35,908 nt of DNA from Novosphingobium sp. KCTC 2891 (GCF_025938155.1 NZ_JAPCZG010000019.1:1-35908); one strand, 5' to 3'; positions 1-7,910 are shown, counted from the stretch's first letter. A program made the numbers and translations. The notes: a model not told the origin generated them from the letters alone.

Positions 1-314
1 CGGTGACCAGTAGCTGACGAGACATTGACCTGCAGGCATCCGCGACCGCGTCATCGTGGATCAGGGTGGTATGCCCGCTGCGCCTGATTGACAGGTTAGC
101 GATTAAAAGACTCTCGCAGACTTGCCAAGCATGATGGCCGCCATTGGCCCGCGTCAAGAAGGGCAGTTCCCCCAATTTTTACGCCTGAAGAAGGCGAAAA
201 AATCGGCACCCCCACCCCCGCTGCGCGGCGGGCCGCGGGCGACCCGTTCCTGACCCGGACCAAGCTCGGCCATCCCCGAGGAGACCTCTTCAATTCCTTT
301 GACAGGAGGCTCAC
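1..314. other. left-edge region without a supported gene
   Basis: I see no convincing gene here. On the minus strand an ATG at 54 opens a frame that runs off the left edge (first residues MTRSRM). A second minus frame is open from about 168 to the edge but has no good start. A possible minus-strand promoter, TTGGCA and TTTAAT about 15 bp apart, lies near 105-130, so a minus-strand gene may begin at the edge. A short hairpin (CGCCT, 5-base loop, AGGCG) is at 182-196. It is followed by A residues on the plus strand and by TAAAAATT on the minus strand, so it is not a clear terminator. Confidence 0.3.
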
Positions 315-626
315 ATGAACGCTCTTACCAAGACCCTCGACATCCCGGCTTTCGACCCCATCAGCTATGACGCCGCAGTACGCGCCGCCAGCATCAGGGC
401 CCAGCACAGCTTCTTCGACCAGCACGTCATCGAGGACGAGTTCGGCTGCTTCCTCGCCATCGACGAAGGCGATTACAACGCCCTGCCCCAGGACCTGATC
501 GACCGGATCGTCCATTCCGTCCCCGGCATGATGGCTGACGACTTCGACGAGGCGAACATCGCCCGCGCCGCAAGCTTCATGAGCGTGGTGATGGATCCCG
601 AATGGGACGCGGATTGCCCGTTCTGA
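315..626 (+). CDS. small, strongly acidic hypothetical protein (103 aa)
   Basis: The ATG follows a textbook ribosome site (AGGAGG at 305-310), and the gene ends just before a strong terminator, so expression as a single gene is likely. The protein has 15 Asp and 5 Glu against 1 Lys and 4 Arg, a net charge near -15, with acidic residues spread along the length. There is no signal peptide, membrane segment or known motif. It lies near the probable origin of transfer, where plasmids often carry early-expressed anti-restriction genes, but I do not recognise ArdA, ArdB or another named family. I regard it as a real but uncharacterised gene; function is unknown. Confidence 0.8.
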   Translation: MNALTKTLDIPAFDPISYDAAVRAASIRAQHSFFDQHVIEDEFGCFLAIDEGDYNALPQDLIDRIVHSVPGMMADDFDEANIARAASFMSVVMDPEWDADCPF

Positions 627-645
627 AATGACCAAAGTTCGCAGC

Positions 646-687
646 GCCGGAGGGCTCCGCTGAGGGGCTCTCCGGCCCCCCTTTTTT
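646..687 (+). terminator. rho-independent terminator of the 315-626 gene
   Basis: GCCGGAG (646-652) pairs with CTCCGGC (670-676), with partial pairing of the GC-rich interior. The stem is followed by C residues and six T (682-687). It lies about 20 bases after the stop codon. Confidence 0.85.
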
Positions 688-700
688 GCGTGTCCAGATA

Positions 701-733
701 AAGCGCAGCCGGGGCATCGAACCCCGGCTGCGC
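701..733 (-). terminator. rho-independent terminator of the 755-982 gene
   Basis: A perfect 12-bp stem, 703-714 with 722-733, has a 7-base loop (715-721). Read on the minus strand it is followed by TTTATC. It lies about 20 bases past the stop of the minus-strand gene and only 14 bases from the opposing terminator, insulating the two convergent genes. Confidence 0.8.
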
Positions 734-754
734 TGGCCTTTTGCAAGGCCGGTT

Positions 755-982
755 TCAGCTTGCCCGAAGGCGTTTCTCGGCTTCGTCCAGACCGAGCTTT
801 GCGAGAGCGGCGAAGAAGCCTTCGACCCTCTCGAACGGCGCCTTGCCGAGAACCGATTTCTGCATCAGTTCAACGCTTGCCGCCCGCTCGCTGTCACGCA
901 GTTTCGCCTCGCGCGTTTCCAACGCTTGACGCTCCTTCGCGATCGCTGCTCGTTCCGCTTCGAGACTTCCTTTCCTGGCCAT
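755..982 (-). CDS. DUF6437-like small coiled-coil protein (75 aa)
   Basis: The protein opens MARKGSLEAER and is dominated by a charged helix with heptad-like spacing (about residues 7-40, rich in Glu, Lys, Arg and Ala), then a short C-terminal domain ending in DEAEKRL. The opening and the closing DEAEKRL pattern are what I recall from DUF6437 proteins of sphingomonads; no function is known to me for them. The minus-strand start has AGAGG 6-7 bases upstream, and a strong terminator follows the stop. It is transcribed away from the relaxase operon. A role as a small DNA-associated or structural helper is possible but unsupported. Confidence 0.75.
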   Translation of the reverse strand: MARKGSLEAERAAIAKERQALETREAKLRDSERAASVELMQKSVLGKAPFERVEGFFAALAKLGLDEAEKRLRAS

Positions 983-1236
983 GATTGTACCTCTTGGGTT
1001 GGTGCTGAAACCTCCCGCGCGCGAGGATCGTCATCCTGGCCAGCTTGGCAAGCCCCCTGCCCTGTATCGCCCCGGTCGGATCTGCAGACTGCGTGCAATC
1101 CTGCGGCCCAGGCTACCGTTGGCAGGCCGTGAAAGGCCCACCCGGATTCGGGCAAAATCACCAAAACCCGCGAGCCATCAACGCTACAGGATCAAGGGGA
1201 AGAGGTGCAGACCGTACACGGCAGGACCGTCTGGAA

Positions 1237-1320
1237 AATGACGGAAATGCGTGGGTTTGGGCCAAGAGCAAATGTCCGACGGGGTCTGACATCCTCCAAA
1301 CCCCGCAGAATACCGTCATT
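1237..1320. repeat. long imperfect inverted repeat (about 24-bp arms, 35-bp loop)
   Basis: The left arm is 1237-1260 and the right arm 1296-1320. The outer ends AATGACGG/CCGTCATT and inner ends GGGTTTGG/CCAAACCC are perfect inverted matches of 8 bp each. The middle matches partly around GCG. The loop is 1261-1295. This could be a relaxase or accessory-protein binding site in oriT, or an operator. Confidence 0.75.
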
Positions 1321-1344
1321 CCTGCGTCAGACCCTGTCTGACAT
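1282..1344. repeat. interleaved GTCTGAC repeats and palindrome
   Basis: GTCTGACAT occurs directly repeated at 1284-1292 and 1336-1344, 52 bp apart. GGGTCTGAC (1282-1290) is inverted as GTCAGACCC (1326-1334). GTCAGA-CCCTG-TCTGAC (1326-1342) is a perfect small palindrome. The set overlaps the right arm of the larger inverted repeat and sits 22 bp upstream of a candidate promoter. Binding sites for the adjacent ribbon-helix-helix protein are a reasonable guess. Confidence 0.7.
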
Positions 1345-1365
1345 GGCCCGCTGACACCCTCGGCA

Positions 1366-1394
1366 TTGCCAATGAGACCCGCATAGCCTAAAAC
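1366..1394 (+). promoter_or_regulatory. candidate promoter of the RHH-traD-traI operon
   Basis: TTGCCA (1366-1371) and TAAAAC (1389-1394) are separated by 17 bp, matching sigma-70 hexamers at 5/6 and 4/6 positions. Transcription would start near 1401, giving a leader of about 36 bases with GAGGG ahead of the ATG at 1437. This is inferred from pattern only. Confidence 0.45.
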
Positions 1395-1436
1395 GGCGCT
1401 GCGCAATTCCCACCAGGCCCTGATGAGGGTCTGGTT

Positions 1437-1727
1437 ATGGCAGATGAAGTCCGGCTCACGGTTCGGATACCGCGCGACCTCGCAAATGGCGTCGAGAAGG
1501 TTCAGGCTGCGCGCGGCCTGACGCCCTCGATCATTCTGCGCGACGCGCTCACCCTGTACCTCGAAGCCTTCGCCGGCAGCACCGAAACCGAGCGGCGTCG
1601 GCAGTTCTCATCCGAGTATCTGTTCCTCGGCATCGATCTCCTGATCCAGCGCCAGTTTCCCGATGCGCATGAAGCCCTGATGGCGGAAGCCGACCGCCGC
1701 GTGGAGGCGCTCTATGCGTCGTCCTGA
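1437..1727 (+). CDS. ribbon-helix-helix DNA-binding protein, probable relaxosome accessory factor
   Basis: The N-terminus (VRLTVRIP, about residues 5-12) followed by two helices (about 13-27 and 30-44) is the CopG/Arc ribbon-helix-helix pattern, with the strand expected to insert in the DNA major groove as a dimer. Residues 45-96 are helical and could tetramerise or contact TraD. Length is 96 aa. GAGGG lies 7 bases before the ATG. The 3' end overlaps traD by 14 bases, so the two are translationally coupled. RHH proteins in this position in conjugative systems (TraY or TrwA type) bind oriT and often repress their own operon. The repeats at 1237-1344 are the obvious target. The family call is firm; the relaxosome role is inferred. 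Confidence 0.8.
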   Translation: MADEVRLTVRIPRDLANGVEKVQAARGLTPSIILRDALTLYLEAFAGSTETERRRQFSSEYLFLGIDLLIQRQFPDAHEALMAEADRRVEALYASS

Positions 1728-4044
1728 CACCTGGTCCGATCAGGCCCGCCCCGGCCAGCTCAAGCACCATTCGGCGCGCGGGAACATGCCGCGCAACGCG
1801 GGCAATTTCACTCGCGGCTCGCAGCTCATCACGCACGAATTCCTGATGTGGTTTTCCTCGGCGAAGATGCCGCTGCTGGTGTGGTTCTTCACGTTCCTGA
1901 TCGCGCTCTCGATCGTCCTCGCGCTGCTGCTTCACGAGCATGAAGTGCAGATGATCCTGATGCGGATCTATGCGGAGGGATGGAGCTTCATGGAGTTCAG
2001 CCCGCGCAAGATCCTCAACCTAACCTTGCCCTCCGGCCGCGTGATCCCTGCCCCCGTTTCGATGATCGCCAGCCACCCTGATGTCGTCATCGCCTGGAAC
2101 AAGCTGATGCGCGCAATTTGGGGTTCGCTGTTCATCTCGCTGTTCGTCGCGGTGCCGCTTTCGGTCTGGTTCATCGACCTCTCGCGCAAGCGCGGCAAGG
2201 CGATCCTCGAAGAACGCCACCAGCGCGGCGCGATGCTGGTCGACGCCAAGGAGCTTGCCGCCGTGATCAACCAGCACAACAGCGCCGCGCTTGCCCAGGA
2301 GATTGCCGAACGGATGCCCGGCAAGACCATGGACGACGTCATGAAAATGAGCTTTGCCGAGCGCAAGGCCGCCGGCATCCACCACGTCTACAACATCGCC
2401 GGCGTATCGTTTCCGTGGCGGAGCGAACAGGCTCACACGATCATGATCGGGTCGACCGGGACCGGCAAGACCACGCAGATGCGGGACATGATCGCGCAGA
2501 TGCGCGTGCGCCAGGATCGGGCGGTCGTGTTCGATCTTACCGGGGCCTACGTCGAGGCGTTCTATAACCCCGAGACCGACACGATCCTCAACCCGATGGA
2601 CGAGCGCTGCCCGAGCTGGTCGCTGTTCGACGAGGGCAAGAACTACGCCGACTTCACCGCGATCGCATCAGCCATCTTGCCGACCGACGGCGGCGGCTCG
2701 GACCCCTTCTGGATGCTGGGAGCAAGGACATTGTTTGTGCAGACCTGCGTCCAGCTCATGAAGCTCGGCCAGGCGACCAACGCCGCACTCGCCTACCGGC
2801 TGATGATGGCCGACCTTGAAGAGGTCCACGAACTGCTTCGCAATACCATTGCCGAGCCGCTGACCGCGCCAGTCGCGGCGCGCATGGCCGAGTCTGTCCG
2901 TGCAGTTCTCAACACCAATGCCCAGGCCTTGTTGTTTATTCCCGAAGGCAAGGAACCCTTCTCGATTTGCGACTGGATTCGCCACCAGGACAAGCCGGGC
3001 TCGATCCTGTTCATTACCTCTTCGCATAACGAACTGGTGCTCAACCGGGCGCTCTTGTCGCTGTGGATGAACCTTGCGGTGCATACCCTGATGCGGCTGC
3101 CGCGCACCCGGTCATTGCGCACCTGGTTCTTCTTCGACGAAGTCCATGCGCTGCACCGCCTGCCAGCGATCGAAGACGGCTTGCAGACTGCGCGCGGCTT
3201 TGGCGGCGCCTTCGTGCTCGGCATCCATTCCTTCGCCAAGCTAGCCGAGACCTATGGCAAGGAAGGCGCGCAGAACCTTGCCTCGCTGGCCCGCACCAAG
3301 CTGATCCTGGCAGCGGCCGATCGCGACACCGCCGAGCACTGCTCGGACTACATTGGTCACCGCGAAGTGCGGATGATGGATGAGGCCTACAGCTACGGCT
3401 ATTCCAACATCCGCGACGCCGCGACCATTACCCCGCGCTCGGAAGTGCAGCCGCTGGTGATCCCCGATGACATCATGCGCCTGCCTTCGCTGCGCGGGTT
3501 CCTGGTCTTTCCGGAAGGGTTCGATGCGGCGCGGATCAGGCTCACCTACAAGGACTACCCCAAGGTCGCAGAGGGCTACATTCTGCGCGAGAACGTCGAG
3601 CCTATCGAGTTCATCTCCATGCCCAAGGGTGACGATGAAGTCGCCGAGACCGGCGGCCGGGACCGCAGCGGCGAACCGGAACTGGAGCCGCGCGGCGAAG
3701 ACCTTGGGCGCGACCCCGCAGTGCCGTTGTCACCGGCGCTCGAGCCCGACGCCAATGCGCCGGAAATCATGCCCGATGGACCAAATCCTGATCCCAGTGT
3801 CGGCAAGCAGATGGCATTTCGTCTGGAGCAAGCGCCTCAGAACGAACGCACCAATAGCCGCGAGCAGGACCCGAGTCAGAAGGCTGAAAAGAGTTCCGCG
3901 TCCAAGCCTGCCGCGCAGCGCACCGTCGGGTCCCGCGAACTCAATGACCCCGCCATCCCCGACAAGGAATCTGAGCGCGGCGCGAAGACCGCCAAGGGGA
4001 TCGAGGACCAATCGCATTCCCGTGACGACGGACCGGAGCTCTAG
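1714..4044 (+). CDS. traD: type IV coupling ATPase TraD
   Basis: This 776-aa protein is the inner-membrane hexameric ATPase that links the relaxosome to the secretion channel. Two membrane segments are visible near residues 52-73 and 130-150 with a periplasmic part between them. The Walker A motif GSTGTGKTT is near residues 247-255, and Walker B, FFFDEVH, near 472-478. The last 150 residues are hydrophilic, charged and low in complexity, as in TraD tails that contact accessory proteins. The length is close to F TraD (717 aa). GGAGG stands 6 bases before the chosen ATG, inside the end of the RHH gene. Only 3 bases separate it from traI. Coding composition agrees with the rest of the transfer genes. 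Confidence 0.95.
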   Translation: MRRPDTWSDQARPGQLKHHSARGNMPRNAGNFTRGSQLITHEFLMWFSSAKMPLLVWFFTFLIALSIVLALLLHEHEVQMILMRIYAEGWSFMEFSPRKILNLTLPSGRVIPAPVSMIASHPDVVIAWNKLMRAIWGSLFISLFVAVPLSVWFIDLSRKRGKAILEERHQRGAMLVDAKELAAVINQHNSAALAQEIAERMPGKTMDDVMKMSFAERKAAGIHHVYNIAGVSFPWRSEQAHTIMIGSTGTGKTTQMRDMIAQMRVRQDRAVVFDLTGAYVEAFYNPETDTILNPMDERCPSWSLFDEGKNYADFTAIASAILPTDGGGSDPFWMLGARTLFVQTCVQLMKLGQATNAALAYRLMMADLEEVHELLRNTIAEPLTAPVAARMAESVRAVLNTNAQALLFIPEGKEPFSICDWIRHQDKPGSILFITSSHNELVLNRALLSLWMNLAVHTLMRLPRTRSLRTWFFFDEVHALHRLPAIEDGLQTARGFGGAFVLGIHSFAKLAETYGKEGAQNLASLARTKLILAAADRDTAEHCSDYIGHREVRMMDEAYSYGYSNIRDAATITPRSEVQPLVIPDDIMRLPSLRGFLVFPEGFDAARIRLTYKDYPKVAEGYILRENVEPIEFISMPKGDDEVAETGGRDRSGEPELEPRGEDLGRDPAVPLSPALEPDANAPEIMPDGPNPDPSVGKQMAFRLEQAPQNERTNSREQDPSQKAEKSSASKPAAQRTVGSRELNDPAIPDKESERGAKTAKGIEDQSHSRDDGPEL

Positions 4045-4047
4045 GCC

Positions 4048-7000
4048 ATGCACTCGATCGCCTCCGTCCGGTCGTCGAGCGGCGCTGCCGACTACTTCGC
4101 CAACGACAACTACTACTCGGCCGATGAGCACGCGGAAGCGGGGGTCTGGGGCGGCGAAGGTGCGCGCGCGCTGGGGCTTGAGGGGCAGGTCGAGCGCGAT
4201 GCGTTCGAGGGCGTGCTCAATGGGCGGCTGCCCGACGGCGAGATGGTCGGGCAGGTCGAAGGTCGGCGCCTGGGTCTCGATCTCACCTTCTCGATGCCCA
4301 AGTCTGCCTCGATCCTGGCGCTGGTCAGCGGCGACCGGCGGATCATCGATGCGCACCTGGCGGCGGTCAAATCGACCATGTCGCAGCTTGTCGAAAAGCA
4401 GTTCGCCGAGAGCCGCAACTATGAGCGCAGCCGCAGCGGCGAACCCCAGAAGACCGGTAACCTCGTCTATGCCCTGTTCGCCCACGATACGAGCCGCGCG
4501 CTCGATCCGCAGGGGCATATCCACGCCGTCGTCGCCAATCTGACTCGCGATCCCAAGGGCACCTGGAAGGCGCTGTGGAACGGCGAGATCTGGAAGAACA
4601 ACACCACGATCGGCCAGTTCTACCACGCCGCCTTCCGCGCCCAGTTGCAGAAGCTCGGCTACGAAACCGAGGCTGCCGGCAAACACGGGTCGTTCGAGAT
4701 CAAGGGCGTGCCCGCCGAGGTGATCAAGGCCTTCTCGACCCGCACCACCGAGATCGAGGCGAAGATCGCCGAGGTCGGGGCAACCCGCCTCGAAACCAAG
4801 AAGCAGATCACGCTTTATACCCGCGATCCCAAGCTGGCGGTCGAGGATCGCGGCGCACTGGTCGAGGGCTGGCAGCAGCGCGCGGCCGAGCTCGGGTTCG
4901 ACGGCAAGGCTCTTGTTGCCGCAGCCAAGGCGCGCGCCGAAGTCGAGGCGCGGCCGAGCTTCCGCGAGACGGCCACGGCCGCGATCGGCGAAGTTTCGAC
5001 CCGGATCAACGCCGCGCTGCGCACCCCAAGTCCGCTTGCCGTGAGCGGGGCCGCAGCATTGTTCCTGTCGGCCGCCACCATCAAGGCTCAGCACGCCACC
5101 GCTTCGGCGATCCGTCATCTCTCCGAGCGCGAGGCAGCGTTCTCGCCGCAGGCAATCCTGGCGAGCGCGCTGGGGTTCCATATCAAGGGCCTCGAGGGCG
5201 GCGCAGTGGTCCAGCGAATTGGCGAGCTCATTCGCGACGGGCACCTGATCCCCGGCAAGTCGGACCGGCTCGACGGGCACTCCGATCTCGTGACCACGCC
5301 GGCCGCACTGGCCATGGAGCAACGCATCCTTGACACCATCGAGCGGGGTCATGGCGAGGGCCGCGCCTTCATGCCGCCCGAGGCGGCGATGACCCGGCTG
5401 CAGGAGGCCGCGCGTGAACTTGGGCGCGAGCGTGCCGGGGTGGACACCTGGCAACTCAACGAAGGCCAACTCGCGGCGGGCGTGGCGATCCTCTCAGGCG
5501 GCGATCGCTTCCTCAACGTCCAGGGCGTCGCCGGTGCGGGCAAATCCACCCTGCTAGGCGCACTCGACAAGGTGCTGGACGCGGAAGGCGTGAAGCTTGT
5601 CGGGCTCGCTTTCCAGAACAAGATGGTCGCTGATCTGCGCGGTGGCGGCGGTCAGGGCATGTCGGCCGACCAGATGCGCGAGGCGGGGATCGAAGCCTAT
5701 ACCATCGCCCGGTTCCTCAATACCTACAGCTCGGCGGCCGCTGCAGGCAGCGGCGAGCGCTACGAGGCAGCGAAGGCTGCGCTCGCCAATACCGTCATCA
5801 TCACCGACGAAAGCTCGATGGTTTCCTCGCGCGACATGCTGCGCCTGGTGACGCTCGCCGAGCAGCTCGACCTCGCCAAGGCGCCGTTCATGGGCGACCG
5901 CCAGCAATTGTCGGCGATCGAGCAGGGCAAGATGTTCGCGGTCTCGCAGGCCTCTGGTCAGGCGACCGTGCGGATGGATGAGAACATACGCCAGAAGAAC
6001 TCGCCGCTTCTCCTCGCAGTTGCGGGGCTCTCGAACGAGGGCCATGCCGGCCTCGCACTTGACCTGCTTGCCGCGCACGGCCGCGTAATCGAAGCAGGGC
6101 CCGACCATGTCGCCCGCGCCGCCGAGCTGTGGCTCTCGCTCGAACCCGACAAGCGCGAAGCGACCGCGATCTTCACCGCCGGGCGTGACGATCGCGCCGA
6201 GATCAACGCTCGGGTCCAGGCGGGGTTGCTCAAGGAAGGGACATTGAGCGGCGCGGGCGTGCCGCTGGCGACCCTCCAGAGCGTCAACGCCACCCGCGAG
6301 GAGCTGCGGTTCGCCTCGACCTACCGGGTGGGTCAGGTGCTTGAGGCGCGGATGGAGGTGCGCGAGATCGGCCTCAAGGCCGGCGAATACCGGGTGAGCG
6401 AGGTGCGCAAGGACGGCAAGGTCGTGCTCGAGCGCGATGGCAAGCGCAAGGTCATCGATCCTGACCGGATCAATCCCGATCACCGCTTCGACCGGCTCGG
6501 GCTTCATGAAGAGAAGCAGATCCGCCTCCACGACGGCGAAACCGTGTTTTGGCGTGACAAGGACGGGTCCCGAGACATTGCCAAGTCGACCTACGCCACC
6601 GTGCTCGAGGCGCGAGCAGAAGGCATCCGGGTCGAACTTGCGGACAAGCGGCAGCTTGTCCTGGTCCCCGGCGATCCGATGCTGCGCCGTCTCGACCTTG
6701 GCTATGCGCTCAACGCTCACATGGCGCAGGGCATGACCAAGCCACAGGCGATCGAGGTCATCTCTTCGACCCAGCGCAACCTTGCCACCCAGCGCACGCA
6801 GAACGTCCTCAATACCCGCGCCACTGACGACATGACCGTCGTCACCAACAACCTCGAAGGCCTGAAACAGCAACTCGACCGCACGCCCGGCAACAAGACC
6901 TCAGCGCTCGAAGTCACCGGTAAGGTCGAGGTTGAGCCGCGCCATGTGAACCCGATCGATACCCGGCAGGTGCCCGAACTCCGCATGAGCCCCGAGCTCA

Positions 7001-7089
7001 AGGCCAAGCTCGACGCAGTGCTCGGCAAGGTGGCGGAGGCGCCGGTGAAGCAGATGCGCCCGGAAAAGACGCTGGGGCTCGACCTGTGA
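4048..7089 (+). CDS. traI: MOBF relaxase-helicase TraI/TrwC type
   Basis: The relaxase cleaves one strand at oriT, stays attached to the 5' end and unwinds DNA during transfer. The N-terminal TrwC domain (about 1-300) has candidate catalytic tyrosines Tyr16, Tyr22 and Tyr23 in the NYY context, and the metal-binding histidines His146, His157 and His159 (GHIH). A RecD-like SF1 helicase follows, with Walker A GVAGAGKST (493-501) and motif II ITDES (585-589), and a C-terminal UvrD-like motif around ALNAHMAQG (about 890-900). At 1013 aa it is the size of R388 TrwC (966 aa), far shorter than F TraI (1756 aa), so the extra inactive helicase domain of F TraI is absent. It is named traI by position and family. 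Confidence 0.95.
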   Translation: MHSIASVRSSSGAADYFANDNYYSADEHAEAGVWGGEGARALGLEGQVERDAFEGVLNGRLPDGEMVGQVEGRRLGLDLTFSMPKSASILALVSGDRRIIDAHLAAVKSTMSQLVEKQFAESRNYERSRSGEPQKTGNLVYALFAHDTSRALDPQGHIHAVVANLTRDPKGTWKALWNGEIWKNNTTIGQFYHAAFRAQLQKLGYETEAAGKHGSFEIKGVPAEVIKAFSTRTTEIEAKIAEVGATRLETKKQITLYTRDPKLAVEDRGALVEGWQQRAAELGFDGKALVAAAKARAEVEARPSFRETATAAIGEVSTRINAALRTPSPLAVSGAAALFLSAATIKAQHATASAIRHLSEREAAFSPQAILASALGFHIKGLEGGAVVQRIGELIRDGHLIPGKSDRLDGHSDLVTTPAALAMEQRILDTIERGHGEGRAFMPPEAAMTRLQEAARELGRERAGVDTWQLNEGQLAAGVAILSGGDRFLNVQGVAGAGKSTLLGALDKVLDAEGVKLVGLAFQNKMVADLRGGGGQGMSADQMREAGIEAYTIARFLNTYSSAAAAGSGERYEAAKAALANTVIITDESSMVSSRDMLRLVTLAEQLDLAKAPFMGDRQQLSAIEQGKMFAVSQASGQATVRMDENIRQKNSPLLLAVAGLSNEGHAGLALDLLAAHGRVIEAGPDHVARAAELWLSLEPDKREATAIFTAGRDDRAEINARVQAGLLKEGTLSGAGVPLATLQSVNATREELRFASTYRVGQVLEARMEVREIGLKAGEYRVSEVRKDGKVVLERDGKRKVIDPDRINPDHRFDRLGLHEEKQIRLHDGETVFWRDKDGSRDIAKSTYATVLEARAEGIRVELADKRQLVLVPGDPMLRRLDLGYALNAHMAQGMTKPQAIEVISSTQRNLATQRTQNVLNTRATDDMTVVTNNLEGLKQQLDRTPGNKTSALEVTGKVEVEPRHVNPIDTRQVPELRMSPELKAKLDAVLGKVAEAPVKQMRPEKTLGLDL

Positions 7090-7328
7090 GGGCTCGGTTT
7101 GCCTTTTCTCCCGACGCCGCGGGCCGCGTGTTCGATCGCGCGCAGGCAACTCTGGTCTGGCTGGCGGTGCTGGTTTTCTTGTCTTCCGAGCCGGCGGTGC
7201 GCGGCCTGGCGATCGCCGCGATGCTCGCCGTCGCGCTCGCGGCAACGGTGGTCGCGCTCCTCGCTGAGGCCGCCCCGTCCCTTCCTCAATCGCCAACCCC
7301 TCCCCCGGCTGCCCATCCTGGAGACTGA
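7086..7328 (+). CDS. small membrane protein (80 aa)
   Basis: A GTG start overlaps the stop of traI as GTGA, the usual sign of translational coupling. Two hydrophobic segments (about residues 22-34 and 39-60) are followed by a proline-rich tail (about 64-78). I do not recognise a family. Its place at the end of the relaxase operon makes a conjugation-related role likely; entry exclusion or surface help are possibilities without direct support. Confidence 0.6.
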   Translation: MRARFAFSPDAAGRVFDRAQATLVWLAVLVFLSSEPAVRGLAIAAMLAVALAATVVALLAEAAPSLPQSPTPPPAAHPGD

Positions 7329-7330
7329 CC

Positions 7331-7534
7331 ATGGCCTACGAGCATGACGAAATCGGCGACTTTGCCAGCGAGCGCGACGCGCAGGACTGGGCCGAGCGCA
7401 ACAACATCGATCCATCAGATCTCCACTTCCGCGCCCGCGGCAAGCGGGGTGTCACCCTGAGCGTGCGCCGGTCGGCGCTCGGGGATTCATCGCAAGCCGA
7501 CCTCTCGTTCGGTCGGCGGACCGGCTTTTTCTGA
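7331..7534 (+). CDS. small hydrophilic hypothetical protein (67 aa)
   Basis: It starts 2 bases after the stop of the preceding gene, with GGAG 7-8 bases before the ATG. The N-terminal half is acidic (EHDEIGDF, DWAERNN) and the C-terminal half basic (RARGKRG, RRS). There is no signal peptide or membrane segment. The DAQDWAERNNI stretch looks helical. No known family. Operon placement and the ribosome site support a real gene. Confidence 0.6.
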   Translation: MAYEHDEIGDFASERDAQDWAERNNIDPSDLHFRARGKRGVTLSVRRSALGDSSQADLSFGRRTGFF

Positions 7535-7553
7535 AAACCCAAGGAGAATGATG

Positions 7554-7910
7554 ATGAAGTGTACTCTCTATCTCGTCCTGCCGTTGCTTGCGGTAACGGC
7601 CACCCCTGCCCTCGCGGCGAATCCGAGCTCGCAGGAGCCGGCGGCGACCGCAGCGACCCCCGCCGCCGCGCAGCGGGCAACCGACAGGGAGGCCATGACC
7701 GAGCAGGTCCGGCAGAAGCTCGCGCGCCTGCGCGAAGCGCTCGAAGCGCGCAAAGGGGATGCCAAGGCCGGCGTGCCGCGCGCCCAGCATGAAGTGCAAG
7801 GCCTCTGTTCGGATTGCCCGGACGAGGACACGCACGCCCATCATCATTCCGTCAGCGAAGGGAGCGAAGTCGACTGCATCGAGTGTGTCGACCGCGCAGT
7901 CTACGCCTGA
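7554..7910 (+). CDS. exported small protein with paired CxxC and His cluster (118 aa)
   Basis: Three in-frame ATGs follow AAGGAG (7541-7546). The third, at 7554, has the proper 7-base spacing and is chosen; the first would be 120 aa. A signal peptide is clear (about residues 1-21, ending TPALA before ANPSS). The mature part has an Ala-rich linker, a charged helix (about 45-70), then Cys85-Ser-Asp-Cys88, four histidines (94, 96, 97, 98) and Cys108-Ile-Glu-Cys111. The two CxxC pairs flanking a His cluster suggest metal binding or paired disulfides in the periplasm. I do not recognise the family. It ends the traD-traI transcription unit. Confidence 0.7.
   Translation: MKCTLYLVLPLLAVTATPALAANPSSQEPAATAATPAAAQRATDREAMTEQVRQKLARLREALEARKGDAKAGVPRAQHEVQGLCSDCPDEDTHAHHHSVSEGSEVDCIECVDRAVYA

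Larger units (their letters stand above)
983..1436. other. gene-free, repeat-rich region; candidate oriT and control region
   Basis: This 454-bp stretch separates the minus-strand small gene from the ribbon-helix-helix, traD and traI operon. Short open frames cross it, but none has a good ribosome site or a protein-like composition. Instead it holds a long imperfect inverted repeat (1237-1320), an interleaved GTCTGACAT repeat and palindrome (1282-1344), and a promoter-like element (1366-1394). Position just upstream of a relaxosome-type operon and inverted-repeat density are typical of oriT. No nic site can be assigned: ATAGCC (1383-1388) matches the bases 3' of the R388 nic site, but the 5' half is not conserved. 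Confidence 0.45.

Noticed and set aside
182..196. hairpin as a terminator
   Set aside because: The stem is only 5 bp and neither strand has a T run after it.
96..746. 216-codon minus-strand frame
   Set aside because: It covers the 315-626 gene and both terminators in antisense and has no ribosome site; a shadow of high GC.
1383..1388. ATAGCC as an R388-like nic site
   Set aside because: Only six bases match, the 5' half of the nic consensus is missing, and the bases fall inside the spacer of a promoter-like element.
1045..1406. short open frames on both strands in the repeat region
   Set aside because: No ribosome sites and low-complexity products; the repeats explain the region better.
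3730..5469. 579-codon minus-strand frame
   Set aside because: Antisense to the end of traD and the start of traI, which have clear motifs; composition rich in Gly, Arg, Asp and Leu as in GC-driven shadows.
5554..6873. 439-codon minus-strand frame
   Set aside because: Antisense to the helicase part of traI; no domains.
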